From the NCBI RefSeq assembly GCF_901933205.1, contig NC_044596.1:3226001-3290000 (forward strand): a stretch of 64,000 bases of DNA. The letters run 5' to 3'. A program made the position numbers and the translations under genes. How positions within the stretch are numbered: position 1 is the first letter of the stretch; every line of letters begins with the position of its first letter. This document shows positions 10,705 to 21,565 of this stretch, in pieces. A model generated the notes under the pieces. That model made no database searches. It was not told where the DNA came from and saw only the letters and a program-made list of their open reading frames with translations. The DNA is from Camarhynchus parvulus (lineage: Eukaryota; Chordata; Aves; Passeriformes; Thraupidae).

Positions 10705-11730
10705 GACCAATGCCAGGAGGAAAACATTTAAAATGTTTAAAAAGGATTCAGTTGGGTCTGTTGGAAAATCAAAGCCAATTGTGGAATCTGACTGAAATCA
10801 GCATCTCCTGGTGCTGGAATCAGCATCATCCTGAAGGATTTATCCCCTAGTTCCCATTTCAATGTGGTTTCAAGGATTTTGACCAATGCCAGGAGGAAAA
10901 TGTTTCAAACATTTAAAAAGGATTCAGTTGAGTCTGATGGAAAATAAAAACCAATTGTAGAATCTGACTGAAATCAGCATCTCCAGGCGCCGAAATCAGC
11001 ATCATCCTGAAGGATTTATCCCCAAGTTCCCATTTCAATGTGGTCTCAAGGATTTTGACCAATGCCAGGAGGAAAATGTTTCAAAGATTTAAAAAGGATT
11101 CAGTTGAATCTGTTGGAAAAATCATAACCAACTGTAGAATCTGAGTGAAATCTGCATCACCCTGAAGGATTTATCCCCCATCAGTTCCCATTCCAATGTG
11201 GTCTCAAAGATTTTGACCAATGCCAGGAGGAAAATGTTTAAAATGTTTAAAAAGGATTCGTTGGGTCTGTTGGAAAATCAAAGCCAATGGTAGAATCTGA
11301 CTGAAATCAGCATCTCCTGATGCTGGAATCAGCATCATCCTGAAGGATTTATCCCCAAGTTCCCATTTCAATGTGGTCTCAAGGATTTTGACCAATGCCA
11401 GGAGAAAAATGTTTCAAACATTTAAAAAGGATTCAGTTGAATCTGTTGGAAAAATCATAACCAACTGTAGAATCTGAGTGAAATCTGCATCACCCTGAAG
11501 GATTTATCCCCCATCAGTTCCCATTCCAATGTGGTCTCAAAGATTTTGACCAATGCAAGGAGGAAAATGTTTAAAATGTTTAAAAAGGATTCAGTTGGGT
11601 CTGTTGAAAAATCAAAGCCAATTGTGGAATCTGACTGAAATCAGCATCTCCTGATGCTGGAATCAGCATCATCCTGAAGGATTTATCCCCCATCAGTTCC
11701 CATTTCAATGTGATTTCAAGGATTTTTCCA
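10705..11730. repeat. Satellite-like tandem array, 176/158-bp units
   Basis: Six units begin with gaccaatgc at 10705, 10881, 11057, 11215, 11390 and 11548, giving lengths 176, 176, 158, 175, 158 and about 182. The 158-bp form lacks part of the catctcctggtgctggaatc block and carries gagtgaaatctgcatcac. Units 3+4 and 5+6 form a repeated dimer of about 333 bp. Confidence 0.95.
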
Positions 11731-12105
11731 GCAAATATCCAAATATGGCCTTAAAGAAAGATTCTAGGTAGATTCTAGAATTATAACTTGGTTATTCCGA
11801 GTGCTGATGAGAATGGAACTCCAGGTTATGGTTTCTAAAACAGCAATGGAACAAGGAAAACAAGCAGGACCCGCATCCTGCTTAATGAAGATGGATTCCA
11901 CCTCCTTCCCCACGTGGTAATTAACAGCTGCTTCACACACTACTAACAAATGATATCAATTAAAAACGAAAACAAATTGCAATAAATGTGCAGCATTCAA
12001 GGCTGGCAGAGGTCAACCTTCCAAAGAGGCATAAATCATCTGTCTGTGGCACGAAGTGAACAATTCATTCACTGCTTGACCTCCTACATTCAAACACCCT
12101 GAGCG
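11731..12105. other. Intronic sequence, no feature seen
   Basis: Unique-looking stretch; nothing recognised. Confidence 0.4.
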
Positions 12106-12141
12106 CTCCTCCTCCTCCTCCTCCTCCTCCTCCTCCTCCTC
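12106..12141. repeat. (CTC)n microsatellite
   Basis: About eleven trinucleotide copies, pure. Confidence 0.95.
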
Positions 12142-12399
12142 ATGAAGAGGACGATTGTTCCTGGTGAAGGCCACATTTCAGGGCTCAAAGGAAGGTGAGA
12201 GCAGGGGAGGGATGGGCAGCTTATTCTGCAAGGAATAAAGGGATATTGTTGGCAAAACAACGTTGGCAAGGTCAGTGATTGGGAGCAGTCACTGCACACA
12301 CCACGCCAGAAACCAGAGCGCTTTCCTGCTGGGGCAGCTGCTGCACAAGCACCAGGTCCTGAGCCGCTCTGAGCATCCCTGCTAAGGTTTATTTTATAG

Positions 12400-13430
12400 G
12401 TTTAACCTAGAAAATATAGGTTATTTTATTTTATACTATTTTATGTTATGTTATTTCATTAAATTTTAATTTTATTGGAATGTCCCACAAACTCACCATG
12501 CACAGGTTATTTTATATTATTTATTTTATTTTATTGGAATGTCCCCCAAACTCACTGTGCATAGGTTATTTTATTTTATTTTTTATTTTATTTTACATTT
12601 TATTTTATGTTATATTTTATATTTTATATTTTATATTTTATTTTGTAGGAACGTCCCACAAAACCACCATGCACAGGTTATTTTATTTTATTTTATTTTA
12701 TTTTATTTTATTTTATTTTATTTTATTTTATTTTATTTTATTTTATTTTATTTTATATTTTATTTTATTTTATTTTATTGGAATGTCCCCCAAACTCACC
12801 ATGCATAGGTTATTTTATTTTATAATTTTTTATTTTATTTTATTGGAATGTCCCACAAACTCACCATGCATAGGTAATTTAATTTAATTTAATTTTACTT
12901 CACTTTATTTTATTTTATTTTTTATTTTATTTTATTGGAATGTCCCACAAACTCACCGTCCATAGGTTATTTTATTTTTTTTTATTTTACATTTTATTTT
13001 ATGTTTTATTTTATATTTTATATTTTATTTTATATTTTATTTTGTAGGAATGTCCCACAAAACCACCATGCACAGGTTATTTTATTTTATTTTATATTTT
13101 ATTTTATTTTATTGGAATGTCCCACAAACTCAACGTGCATATGTAATTTTATTTTATTTTATTTTACTTCACTTTATTTTATTTTATATTTTATTTTTTA
13201 TTTTATTTTATTGGAATGTCCCACAAACTCACCATGCATAGGTTATTTTATTTTATATTATTTTACTTTACTTTATTGGAATGTCCCACAGACTCACCGT
13301 CCATAGGTTATTTTATTTTATTTGATATTTTATTTTATTTTACTTGATTTTATATTTTATTTTATTTTGTATTTTATTTTATATTATATTTTATATTTTA
13401 TTTTATATTTTATTTTAATTTTATTTTCCA
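12400..13430. repeat. (ATTTT)n array with a 25-bp splice-donor-like minisatellite
   Basis: Ten copies of a 25-bp word (consensus ggaatgtcccacaaactcac then catgc) start near 12477, 12537, 12648, 12780, 12845, 12937, 13047, 13114, 13213 and 13278, separated by (ATTTT)n of varied length. The word matches 22 of 25 bases of 13431-13455, which spans the end of RhoGAP exon 1 and its donor. On the coding strand most copies read CATG or similar followed by GTGAGT. Confidence 0.92.
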
Positions 13431-13450
13431 GGAATGCCGCACACACTCAC

Positions 13451-13511
13451 CATGCCTGCTGATGAATCGGATGCAGCTCTCCACCACCAGGGGAATGGCT
13501 TGGGAGGAATC
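13451..13511 (-). CDS. SRGAP2: SRGAP2 RhoGAP exon 1
   Basis: 61 nt, DSSQAIPLVVESCIRFISRH plus the first base of Gly. This is the first helix of the RhoGAP fold, with the conserved IPLVVESCIRFI. Acceptor gggcag, donor gtgagt with CATG before it. The donor and 20 bases of intron are the apparent template of the neighbouring minisatellite at 12477-13305. Confidence 0.94.
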
Positions 13512-13849
13512 CTGCCCAGAGAGGAATCCCAGCAAGAGCAGCAGAATGAAGAGGGAAAAAAAATAAAAAATAATAAAAATGAGAAAGATTTGACTCTGCA
13601 CACCAAGATCACACCTTGCTCTCTTTATCCCAAAACTCCAAAGTCCCAACACTGAATTGGAATTCCCAAACTTTATCCTTAAAGTATCAACAAGAGATTT
13701 TTTTGGGTCCTCCCTATCTCAAAAAACCACATTTTAGCTCACTTGGGTACCAAAACCCAACATTTTATCCCCAAGGCCAGGGACACAAAGCCAGGCTTTG
13801 TAAATCTTTATTACAGGAAGGCACAACAAGAGAGCAGTTTGAAATTTTA
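13512..13849. other. Intronic sequence, no feature seen
   Basis: Upstream flank of RhoGAP exon 1, with an A-rich stretch near 13556-13585. Confidence 0.4.
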
Positions 13850-14215
13850 AATTTTTAAATTTTGTCTTGGAAAATGAGCAAGGTTTTGGGTTTTTGATTC
13901 CAGGTAATTTTAAATTTTGCCATGGAAAATGAAGAGATTTTGGATTTTTGATTCCAGGTCTGTCAAAACACAGAATAAAAGCAATTTTAAATTTTGCCAT
14001 GGGAAATAAAGAAGGTTTTGGAATTTTGATTCCAGGTAATTTTAAATTTTGCCATGGAAAATGAAGAGATTTTGGATTTTTGATTCCAGGTCTCTCAAAA
14101 CACAGAATAATTTTAAATTTTGTCATGGAAAATGAATGAGTTTTCCATTTTTTATTCCAGGTCTGTCAAAACACAAAGTAAAAGCAATTCTTAATTTTGC
14201 CACGGAAAATGAACG
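13850..14215. repeat. Minisatellite, units of about 55 and 75 bp
   Basis: About six imperfect units based on aattttgccatggaaaatga, agattttggatttttgattc and caggt, some with an extra tgtcaaaacacagaataaaa segment. Confidence 0.9.
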
Positions 14216-14389
14216 AGGTTCTGGATCCAAGTTTGAGGGATTTCTCCAACAAGACTGAAAAGGTCCAAGGAAGACAGGGAGATAAAGATAAAAAAATTGT
14301 TTTTCACTGTTCCTCCTCTTCCTGCACCACATCCCTGCCTCGTTACTGAGGGAAATGTTAATTGTTTTAATTATTGTTTTAATAATTAC

Positions 14390-14414
14390 CTGCTTCCTCA
14401 CGGTGGAGCTGCGC
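14390..14414 (-). CDS. SRGAP2: SRGAP2 linker microexon, 25 nt
   Basis: Completes Arg and encodes RSSTVRKQ, a basic Ser/Thr-rich linker directly before the RhoGAP domain. Enters in phase 2 and leaves in phase 0. Acceptor gtggcag, donor gtaatt. With the 28-nt exon it makes 53 nt, so skipping both would shift the frame, as would skipping either alone. Confidence 0.9.
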
Positions 14415-14529
14415 CTGCCACTGGTCCAGGGGTGCAGGAGGGGGAAAAAAAGAACAGAAAATCAGGAAAATCCTCCCCCATCACCAGCTCATCCCTCCAG
14501 AGCTCCCGGCCACGTGCTGGAGCAGGGAA

Positions 14530-15400
14530 GGAGCCAGAAATCCCAGTGCACCAAAATTCCTGAGCCAGAAATCCCAGTAAACCAAAATTCCAGTAAAACA
14601 CAATTCCAGGGTCAGAAATCCCAGTAAACCAAAATTCCAGAGCCAGGAATCCAAGTCAATCATCATTCCAGAGCCAGAAATCCCAGTGCACCAAAATTCC
14701 AGAGTCAGAAATCCCAGTCAATCATAACTCCAGAGCCAGAAATCCCAGTAAACCAAAATTCCAGGATCAGAAATCCCAGTAAAACACAATTCCAGAACCA
14801 GAAATCCCAATCATAATTCCAGAGCCAGGAATCCCAGTGCACCAAAATTCCAGGGTCAGAAATCCCAATCATAATTCCAGAGCCAGAAATCCCACTAAAC
14901 CAAAATTCCAGAGCCAGAAATCCCAGTCAATCATAATTCCAGAGCCAGAAATCCCAGTAAACCAAAATTCCAGAGCCAAAAATCCCAGTAAACCAAAATT
15001 CCAGTAAAACACAATTCAAGGGTCAGAAATCTCAGTAAACCAAATTCCCAGACAAGATATAATTCAGAAAACCCAATCATAATTCCAGAGCCAGAAATCC
15101 CAGTAAACCAAAATCCCAGAGCCCAAAATCCTAGTGCACCAAAATTCCAGAGCCAGAAATCCCAGTCAATCATCATTCCAGAGCCAGAAATCCCAGTAAA
15201 CCAAAATTCCAGGGTCAGAAATCCCAGTAAAACACAATTCCAGAACCAGAAATCCCAATCATAATTCCAGAGCCAGAAATCCCAGTAAACCAAAATTCCA
15301 GGGCCAGAAATCCCAGTCAACCAAAATTCCAGAGCCAGAAATCCCAGTAAACCAGAATTCCAGAGCAAAAAAATCCCAGTCAATCATAATTTCAGAGCCT
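14530..15400. repeat. Minisatellite, about 38-bp unit
   Basis: About 23 units of attccagagccagaaatccc plus agtaaaccaaa, with variants agtcaatcata and agtaaaacaca. It ends about 115 bp upstream of the 25-nt microexon. Confidence 0.95.
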
Positions 15401-16253
15401 CACTCCAGTTATGGACCTCCAGAAAAATTGTAAGTGACTTTTTAAATCACTCAAAACCTGCACAAGGCACAAGGGAGCCCTGACAAAAAAAAAAATTCCC
15501 GCAGATATTTTAATTTTGACCAGACACAATCCCAGGATGCAGGGCTGCTTGCAGGAGATGAAGTTTGATATAAATTGCACAGGGAAGAGTAGCTGGGAGC
15601 AGGCTGTGCTGTTCACAGTGGAGTCTTTATGATGGTTTTGATATTATTTCAAATAAATAAATAACATTAAACCCCCCCTGGAACTGCAGCACACGGCAGC
15701 CTTGTCTGTCTGCTCTCATTTGTCGGTGTTTTAAGACATTAATGGTAGAAAAATAGGAAAAAAGCTTTGCTCTGTTCAGGGTTTTCCCCTCAAAATTTAT
15801 TGCTGGGGTTTAAAATTCCTTTAGTTTCTTGTAAAAATGAAAGCAAGGGAGATAATGGCAGAGAGGCCCTAATGGATCATTGCAGCCAATGCCCTGCCAG
15901 GGCAGATGGCTGCTGAATTATAAATGAGGGGATTAGAAGTGTGATTTTTTTTAAAAGCCTGTACAATGTGTTAATTTGGAGGAAATTCCTTTTGTAAAAA
16001 AAAAAAATCAAAAACACTGAACGAAGAATAAAGAAAATTTTAAAAAATCCAATTCCAGGGGCTGTCACAGACAATGAGGTGGGTTTTAAACTGTTAGCCA
16101 GCACGATTCTTTGATATTTAAAATCGTTTCATGATGAATAATATTTTATTATTACAGACGTCAGGGGCTAATTAGGAGCTGTCAGTTTTGCTTTGCAGTG
16201 AGGAATGGGAACAGCAGTAATGAGTCCACGCTGGTGGTAATCACCTTGCTTTT

Positions 16254-16254
<1 letters not shown>
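15401..16254. other. Intronic sequence, no feature seen
   Basis: Mostly unique, AT-rich. Ends in a poly-T run of about 35 bases (16254-16288). Confidence 0.45.
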
Positions 16255-16292
<38 letters not shown>

Positions 16293-16369
16293 AGGTAAGT
16301 TAGTGCAAGGGGAGGATGCAGAGCCTGAGCTGATGTTTGGCCCCAGATTTGTACTAAGAAACTGAAAAT

Positions 16370-17304
16370 CCATCACTTTGGACATGGGGGTTTCTTGCTT
16401 AGACAATTTGTTTGGTGGTTGGAGCTTTGCACTTTGGCTAAAGGAACTTTGTAAAGTAGGTTTGGTTATTCTGATAGTAATAATTGTAGTTTTAGTAGCA
16501 GTATTCTGCATGTTTCAGTGTGTGCAAAAAATGGTAAGTTTAGTTGTTCATCAGAATGGGAGAGATGTTGGGGAAGATGAAACAGGAAAGCTTTATAAAT
16601 ATGATTGTTTGGCCAAAGATTTTGAGACTATAGAAACTGAAAGAAAGCTCCTGAATCCATCACTTGGACATGGGGATTTCTTGCTTAGACAATTTGTTTG
16701 GTGGTTGGGCTTCGGCAAAAAGGGAAATGTAACTTAGGGTGAGTTTAGTTGTTATGAAGGGGATTGGGGAGATGAAAAAAGTAAACTTTGATTGAAAAAA
16801 GCTCGAATCCATCACTTGGAAAGGAGTTTTTTTTTTTTTTTTTGGGGGGGGGTTTTTTTTTTGAAGGAACTTTGTAAAGTAGGTTTGGTTATTCTGATAG
16901 TAATAATTGTAGTTTTAGTAGCAGTATTCTGCATGTTTCAGTGTGTCAAAGAATGGTAAGTTTAGTTGTGCAGAAGGGAGAAAGTTATGAAAAAGTGTAT
17001 AATATTTTAAGCTGTTCATCAAAATGGGAGAGTATGTTTTGGGGAAGATGAAACAGTGATATAATAATTGTAGTTTTAGTACAATATTCTGTATATCTGT
17101 TTGTGCAAAAAAAGAATAAGTGTCTAATATTTTAGCTGTTCATCAAAATGGGAGAGATGTTGGGGAAGATGAAACAGGAAAGCTTTATAAATATGATTGT
17201 TTGGCCAAAGATTTTTAGAATTTGGAAACTATCGGTGAGATTGAAATGAAAGCAAGCTCTGAGATACTTTAGTTACTGAACAACTGGAAAACAATGGTGT
17301 GGCC
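16370..17304 (+). pseudogene. ERV envelope (TM subunit) remnant, tandemly rearranged
   Basis: An open stretch at 16378-16737 has a strongly hydrophobic Ile/Val/Leu segment at about residues 23-45, then a Cys-containing basic stretch and a hydrophilic tail, as in the membrane anchor of a retroviral TM protein. Parts recur downstream: the anchor-coding block (aaggaactttgtaaagtagg) at 16440 and 16865, the tail block (gggagagatgttggggaaga) near 16557 and 17153 with a further partial copy near 17024. It ends at the polypurine/LTR junction (tgtggcc) where another LTR begins. Multiple breaks; not functional. Confidence 0.7.
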
Positions 17305-17383
17305 TGTCACAGATATATTTTCTGAAAAATACTTTTGCTTGGATTTTTTCTCCTGAGAAGCTGAGAGGTCTCAGAAACTAAAA
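17305..17383 (+). mobile_element. LTR 5' fragment (TguLTR5-like)
   Basis: Starts tgtcacagatatattttctg and continues with the same 5' block as the LTRs at 3978 and 5760. Truncated after about 80 bp, where CR1 sequence begins. Confidence 0.75.
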
Positions 17384-17505
17384 GTGTTCCAGGCCAGGCT
17401 GGATGGGATTTGGAGCATCTGGCACAGTGGAAGGTGGCACTGGATGAGCTTTAATGTCCCTTCCCACCCAAACCACTCCATGATTCCATTCTGTGACTCT
17501 AAAAT
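17384..17505 (+). mobile_element. CR1 LINE 3' fragment
   Basis: Contains caggccaggctggatgggat and ends with the CR1-type run catgattccattctgtgact. Confidence 0.85.
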
Positions 17506-17612
17506 CAGTGTATTTTTCTAACAGACACATTTTCTGGGCTGGTAACTGATCTGGAATGACCAATTTGCATCAGATTTTCCTTAAAAACCACAATTCCTTG
17601 AGCCACACCTAC

Positions 17613-17640
17613 CTGGCCAGGGCACAGTCTGTCCGCTGAC
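17613..17640 (-). CDS. SRGAP2: SRGAP2 linker microexon, 28 nt
   Basis: Completes Ser and encodes QRTDCALA plus two bases of Arg. Located from the matching phases of its neighbours: it enters in phase 1 and leaves in phase 2. Acceptor ccacag, donor gtaggt. It belongs to the flexible linker between the F-BAR extension and the RhoGAP domain. Too short to show as an open frame of its own. Confidence 0.88.
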
Positions 17641-19404
17641 CTGTGGAGGAGACAAAGAAATCCAGAGTGAGGAGGGAGGAATGGGAAAATGCTTTCAATA
17701 TTTCTGTACAGAGAATTTAGGAAGGAGACGGAGTGAAGCAGAGGAGAGACCCAAGGACAGCACCAAAGCCATCCCTGCCAGCTCAGCTGCACCAAACACA
17801 ACCAGGAGCCAGCTCAGGCTGTCCAAGCACTCCTATCCACGTGAATTCTCGGTTTTAAATAGAAATTACCTCCCCGAGCATTCTAATTGTTGGCTTCTGC
17901 CAAAAAACAACTGGGCTTGTCAGTCCCTCCCTCCCTCCTCCCAGGGGAACTGGTGGGGCAAGAGATTCCACTTCCCTCAGCCCCTGAGGAAGAGTGCAAA
18001 CATTCCCAGATTTGTCAGCCCACAGCCTGAACGTGCTGGCACCAGAGCTATTTTCAGAGACAGACGTTCGGTGGTGATTTTTATAAACATATTTATAAAA
18101 AACACTCCATTAACTTGTGCTGAGTTTTGGTGGAAGCGGCAGCCAAGCTCAGGGACTTGCTAATTCAGCATCACCTAAAACATCACAACAGAAGAGGCAG
18201 CAGAGAGGAGGATGTGCTGCTGGGAGCGGGACAGGAACATTTTTTTTAGTGCAAAAAAAAAAAAAAATAAAAATCAGTGAAACCACACTGATTCCCAGCA
18301 GCTGAAAATCCACCTTCCCTCCTGTTGTCTTCCTGTTCCTGGGGAGGTGGAAGGAGGAGTGAGGGAAGCAGCTAATTGCTGATGGCTGACAATTAGCTGA
18401 GCACATCTTGATAGCCACTTTTGCTCTCCCCACGTAAAAGCCAAAACAGTGCATAATTTACATGAAAATGTTATTCTGCAGCAGAATTTCCAGCCATCTG
18501 TCCCCTTCTTTTCACCGTGGAATATTCATACAGAGAAATTACTGTGGCAGCATCAAGGGGCTCCTGCATTAGGGTGACAAATGGGGACAGGAGGCAGGGA
18601 CATAATTACTTGCAGAGAGGAGGACTTGCTGCTACTTTTATTGCCGGAACTTGTCATCTTCAGATTAAGGCAATTTGCGTCACCACGACTGAAAAATGTC
18701 ACCTGAGGATGGGGCAGGGAGGAGAATAAAAACCAGCAACCCCCTGAAGCTCCCAGGCACTGAAGGCACACAGCTGGAGGCACATTCTCCTGCAGAGCTC
18801 CTAACCGTGCTCTGGGGACGTGTGGAGGGAATTTTATTTGCCCATTTCCCAATTAAGCGACATTTTATGGATAAATCTAGGCATGGTCCCCAGTTTGAAG
18901 CATTAACCTGCTCCTGTGGGTTGGGAAATGGGAAGTTCCTCCCTTTCCCAGCTCCTCCTGATCTCACAGGTGACAGGAGGAGGTTTTTTGGGGGGGCTCA
19001 CCCTGACACTCACTGGGTCCCTTCACAGAGTCACTACCAAAGCTCTGGTTTGCAAAAAAGCAAATGAAGAAAACAGAAGCAGCCTTTAAATCCACGCAGC
19101 AAGGCAGAAATCACATTTAATCTCCTCTCCTTTCCCCCCCCAGCACAGCTTGAGCTGGGCTCAGGGGGCAGGCAGGTTCAGAGGAAGCAGGGCTGGAATG
19201 CAGAGGTCAGGCAGGACCCAGGGATGCCATCAGCCCCAGGGGCAGCACTCTGCCACTCACACATCTTCAGAGGCACAACAAAAATGCCCTGAGGACACAA
19301 AACTTTGCCTTTTCTTACGGGAGAGCTGAAGAGATGAGCAACCCAAACCGAGGTACATCCTCCCCTCGTCTCTGATAAACACAAAACTCTTTAATTATTA
19401 CAGC
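17641..19404. other. Intronic sequence, no feature seen
   Basis: About 1.75 kb without recognised repeats, apart from an A-run near 18253-18268. No exon recognised. Confidence 0.45.
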
Positions 19405-19484
19405 AAGAAGTGTTTAAGTTTTTCAGCGCGTTTTCAAACTGGAAACAAAGTTTGAAAACGCACTGAAAAACTTAAATATTTCTT
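19405..19484. repeat. 80-nt inverted repeat (hairpin)
   Basis: Left arm 19405-19440, loop 19441-19448 (ggaaacaa), right arm 19449-19484. The inner 28 bp pair with one exception (C-A on the plus strand, G-U on the coding strand). The outer 8 bp pair with two G-U wobbles on the plus strand. Lies in the intron between the last F-BAR extension exon and the 28-nt microexon. Confidence 0.9.
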
Positions 19485-19924
19485 TTAAATATTTAAAAGA
19501 ATGCTGGCTGAGTTTTCATCCAGCAGATTTGTGGGGAGCTCAGCTCAGCCACACAGCCCTGCTCCAGACACAACCCAGGACTGAGCTGAGCCAGTCAAAA
19601 TCCACTTTTTGACCTGACATTTGGACTGCTCAAACCTTCTCCTCTGCAAATACAAGGCAGGGAGGTTTCTATGGAAACTTGGGTGCATAGTTGAAGCGTT
19701 TTTGGCCAACGGGATTTGCCCATACCATGAAGGGAAAAGAAATCTGCCTTTGTTCTGCCTCCAACAGCAAATGAATATTCAGTTCTGGCTGCTGCCCCCT
19801 GACTGATGCCCTCTAGACAGGCAACATATTTCACATGCTCTGAAATCTGTTTGTGCTTCTCCTGACAAAAGCCTGGGCTCAACACTGGGCTGAACCCACA
19901 GAGGTGAGGAGCAGCCAAACTGCC
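19485..19924. other. Intronic sequence, no feature seen
   Basis: Unique-looking; nothing recognised. Confidence 0.4.
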
Positions 19925-20505
19925 ACAGAAATGAGGGCTAAAAATTCTGAATTGATGGGTAAATCAGCAGGTTTGGCCTCAGAGAAATCATGAGGAACTA
20001 CCAGGATGGGTATGAAGGAGGGGACACAAATGAAGGCTAAAAATTCTGAATTGATGAATAAATCAGCAGGTTTGGCCCAGGAGAGATCATGAAGAGCTCA
20101 CCAGGAAGGGGAACACAAATGAAAGCTAAAAATTCTGAACTGATCAGTAAATCAGCAGGCTGGGCCCCAAAGAGATCATGAGGAGCTCACAAGGATGGGT
20201 GTGAAGGAGGGAACACAAATGAAGGCTAAAAATTCTGAATTGATGGGTAAATCAGCAGGTTTGGCCCCAGAAGAGCTCACCAGGATGGGTATGAAGGAGG
20301 GGAACACAAATGAAGGCTAAAAAGTCTGAATTGATGAGTAAAATCAGCAGGTTTGGCCCCAAAGAGATCATGAGGAGCTCACCAGGATGGGTGTGAAGGA
20401 GGGGAACACAAATGAAGGCTAAAAATTCTGAATTGATGAGTAAATCAGCAGGTTTGGCCCAAGAAGGGCTCACCAGGATGCGTGTGAAGGAGGGGGCAGC
20501 ACACA
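19925..20505. repeat. Minisatellite, about 90-120-bp unit
   Basis: Six units of ggctaaaaattctgaattga, aatcagcaggtttggcccca, agatcatgaggagctcacca and gtgaaggaggggaacacaaa. Two units lack the gagatcatg segment. Confidence 0.95.
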
Positions 20506-20669
20506 AACGCACATTAATGCCTTAAAATTCAGCATTTTGGTGTTCACCACTCATCTCCCTCATGCAGAGCAGAGGGATTAATTAATAAAACATCAGCATG
20601 GCCATTGCATGATTAATGCAGGGCTGAGGAGCTCCATAAATGCCCAGCCTGGCTGGAGCTCACACTCAC

Positions 20670-20754
20670 TTTCTCCCAGGGTCTTCTGCAGGAGGTCGTG
20701 CTTGGCCTGGAGCTTGGTGATCAGGTTCCTGCCCTCCAGGTACTCCTTCATTTT
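20670..20754 (-). CDS. SRGAP2: SRGAP2 F-BARx end / linker exon
   Basis: 85 nt: 28 codons KMKEYLEGRNLITKLQAKHD through LLQKTLGE, then one base of a Ser codon. Last helix of the F-BAR extension. Acceptor ccacag, donor gtgagt (phase 1). The exon lies between two unrelated minisatellites, one at 19925-20510 and one at 20840-21565. Confidence 0.93.
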
Positions 20755-20839
20755 CTGTGGAGAAAACAGGATGGTGAGGGGACAGTCACCTCTCTGATCA
20801 AGGGCTGGGGGTGCTGGGTTGTGAACATGAGGGCAGGGA

Positions 20840-21565
20840 CACTCAGTTTAGAGTGACACTGAATTTACAGTTAGAATAACACTGAATTTAGTGTGACACT
20901 GAATTAGCAGAGTGACACTGAATTTAGTGTGGCACCGAATTTACAGTTAGAATAACACTGAATTTAGTGTGGCACTGAATTTAGTGTGACACTAAATTTA
21001 CAGAGTGACACTGAATTTTCAGTTATAGAATGACACTGAATTTAGTGTGACACTGACTTTACAGGTGACACTGAATTTACAGTTATAGAATGACACTGAA
21101 TTTAGTGTGACACTGAATTTACAGTTACAACAACACAATTTAGTGTGGCACTGAATTTGCAGTTACTGAATGACACCGAATTTACAGTGTGACACTGAAT
21201 TTACAGTTATAGAATGACACCGAATTTACAGACTGACACTGAATTTACAGTTACAGCGACAGGCACAGAATTTACAGTTACTGAATGACACTGAATTTAG
21301 TGTGACACTGAATTTACAGTTATAGAATGACACCGAATTTACAGTGACACTGAATTTACAGAGTGACAGACACAGAATTTACAGTTAAAGAATGACACTG
21401 AATTTAGTGTGACACTGAATTTACAGTTACAATTTCACAATTTAGTGTGACACTGAATTTACAGTTAGAATGACACTGAATTTACAGTTAGAGTTACACC
21501 AAATTTACACTTATAGAATGACACTGAATTTGCAGCTGCAGAGTGACACTGAATTTACAGTGACA
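20840..21565. repeat. Minisatellite, about 20-27-bp unit
   Basis: More than 25 imperfect copies of gtgacactgaatttacagtt, many with a tatagaat or agaata spacer, starting 85 bp upstream of the last F-BAR extension exon. Confidence 0.95.

Noticed and set aside
19925..20505. A second donor-derived minisatellite (unit contains ggagctcacc, donor-like on the coding strand)
   Set aside because: The similarity to the neighbouring exon's donor flank is only about 9 bases, too little to claim derivation.
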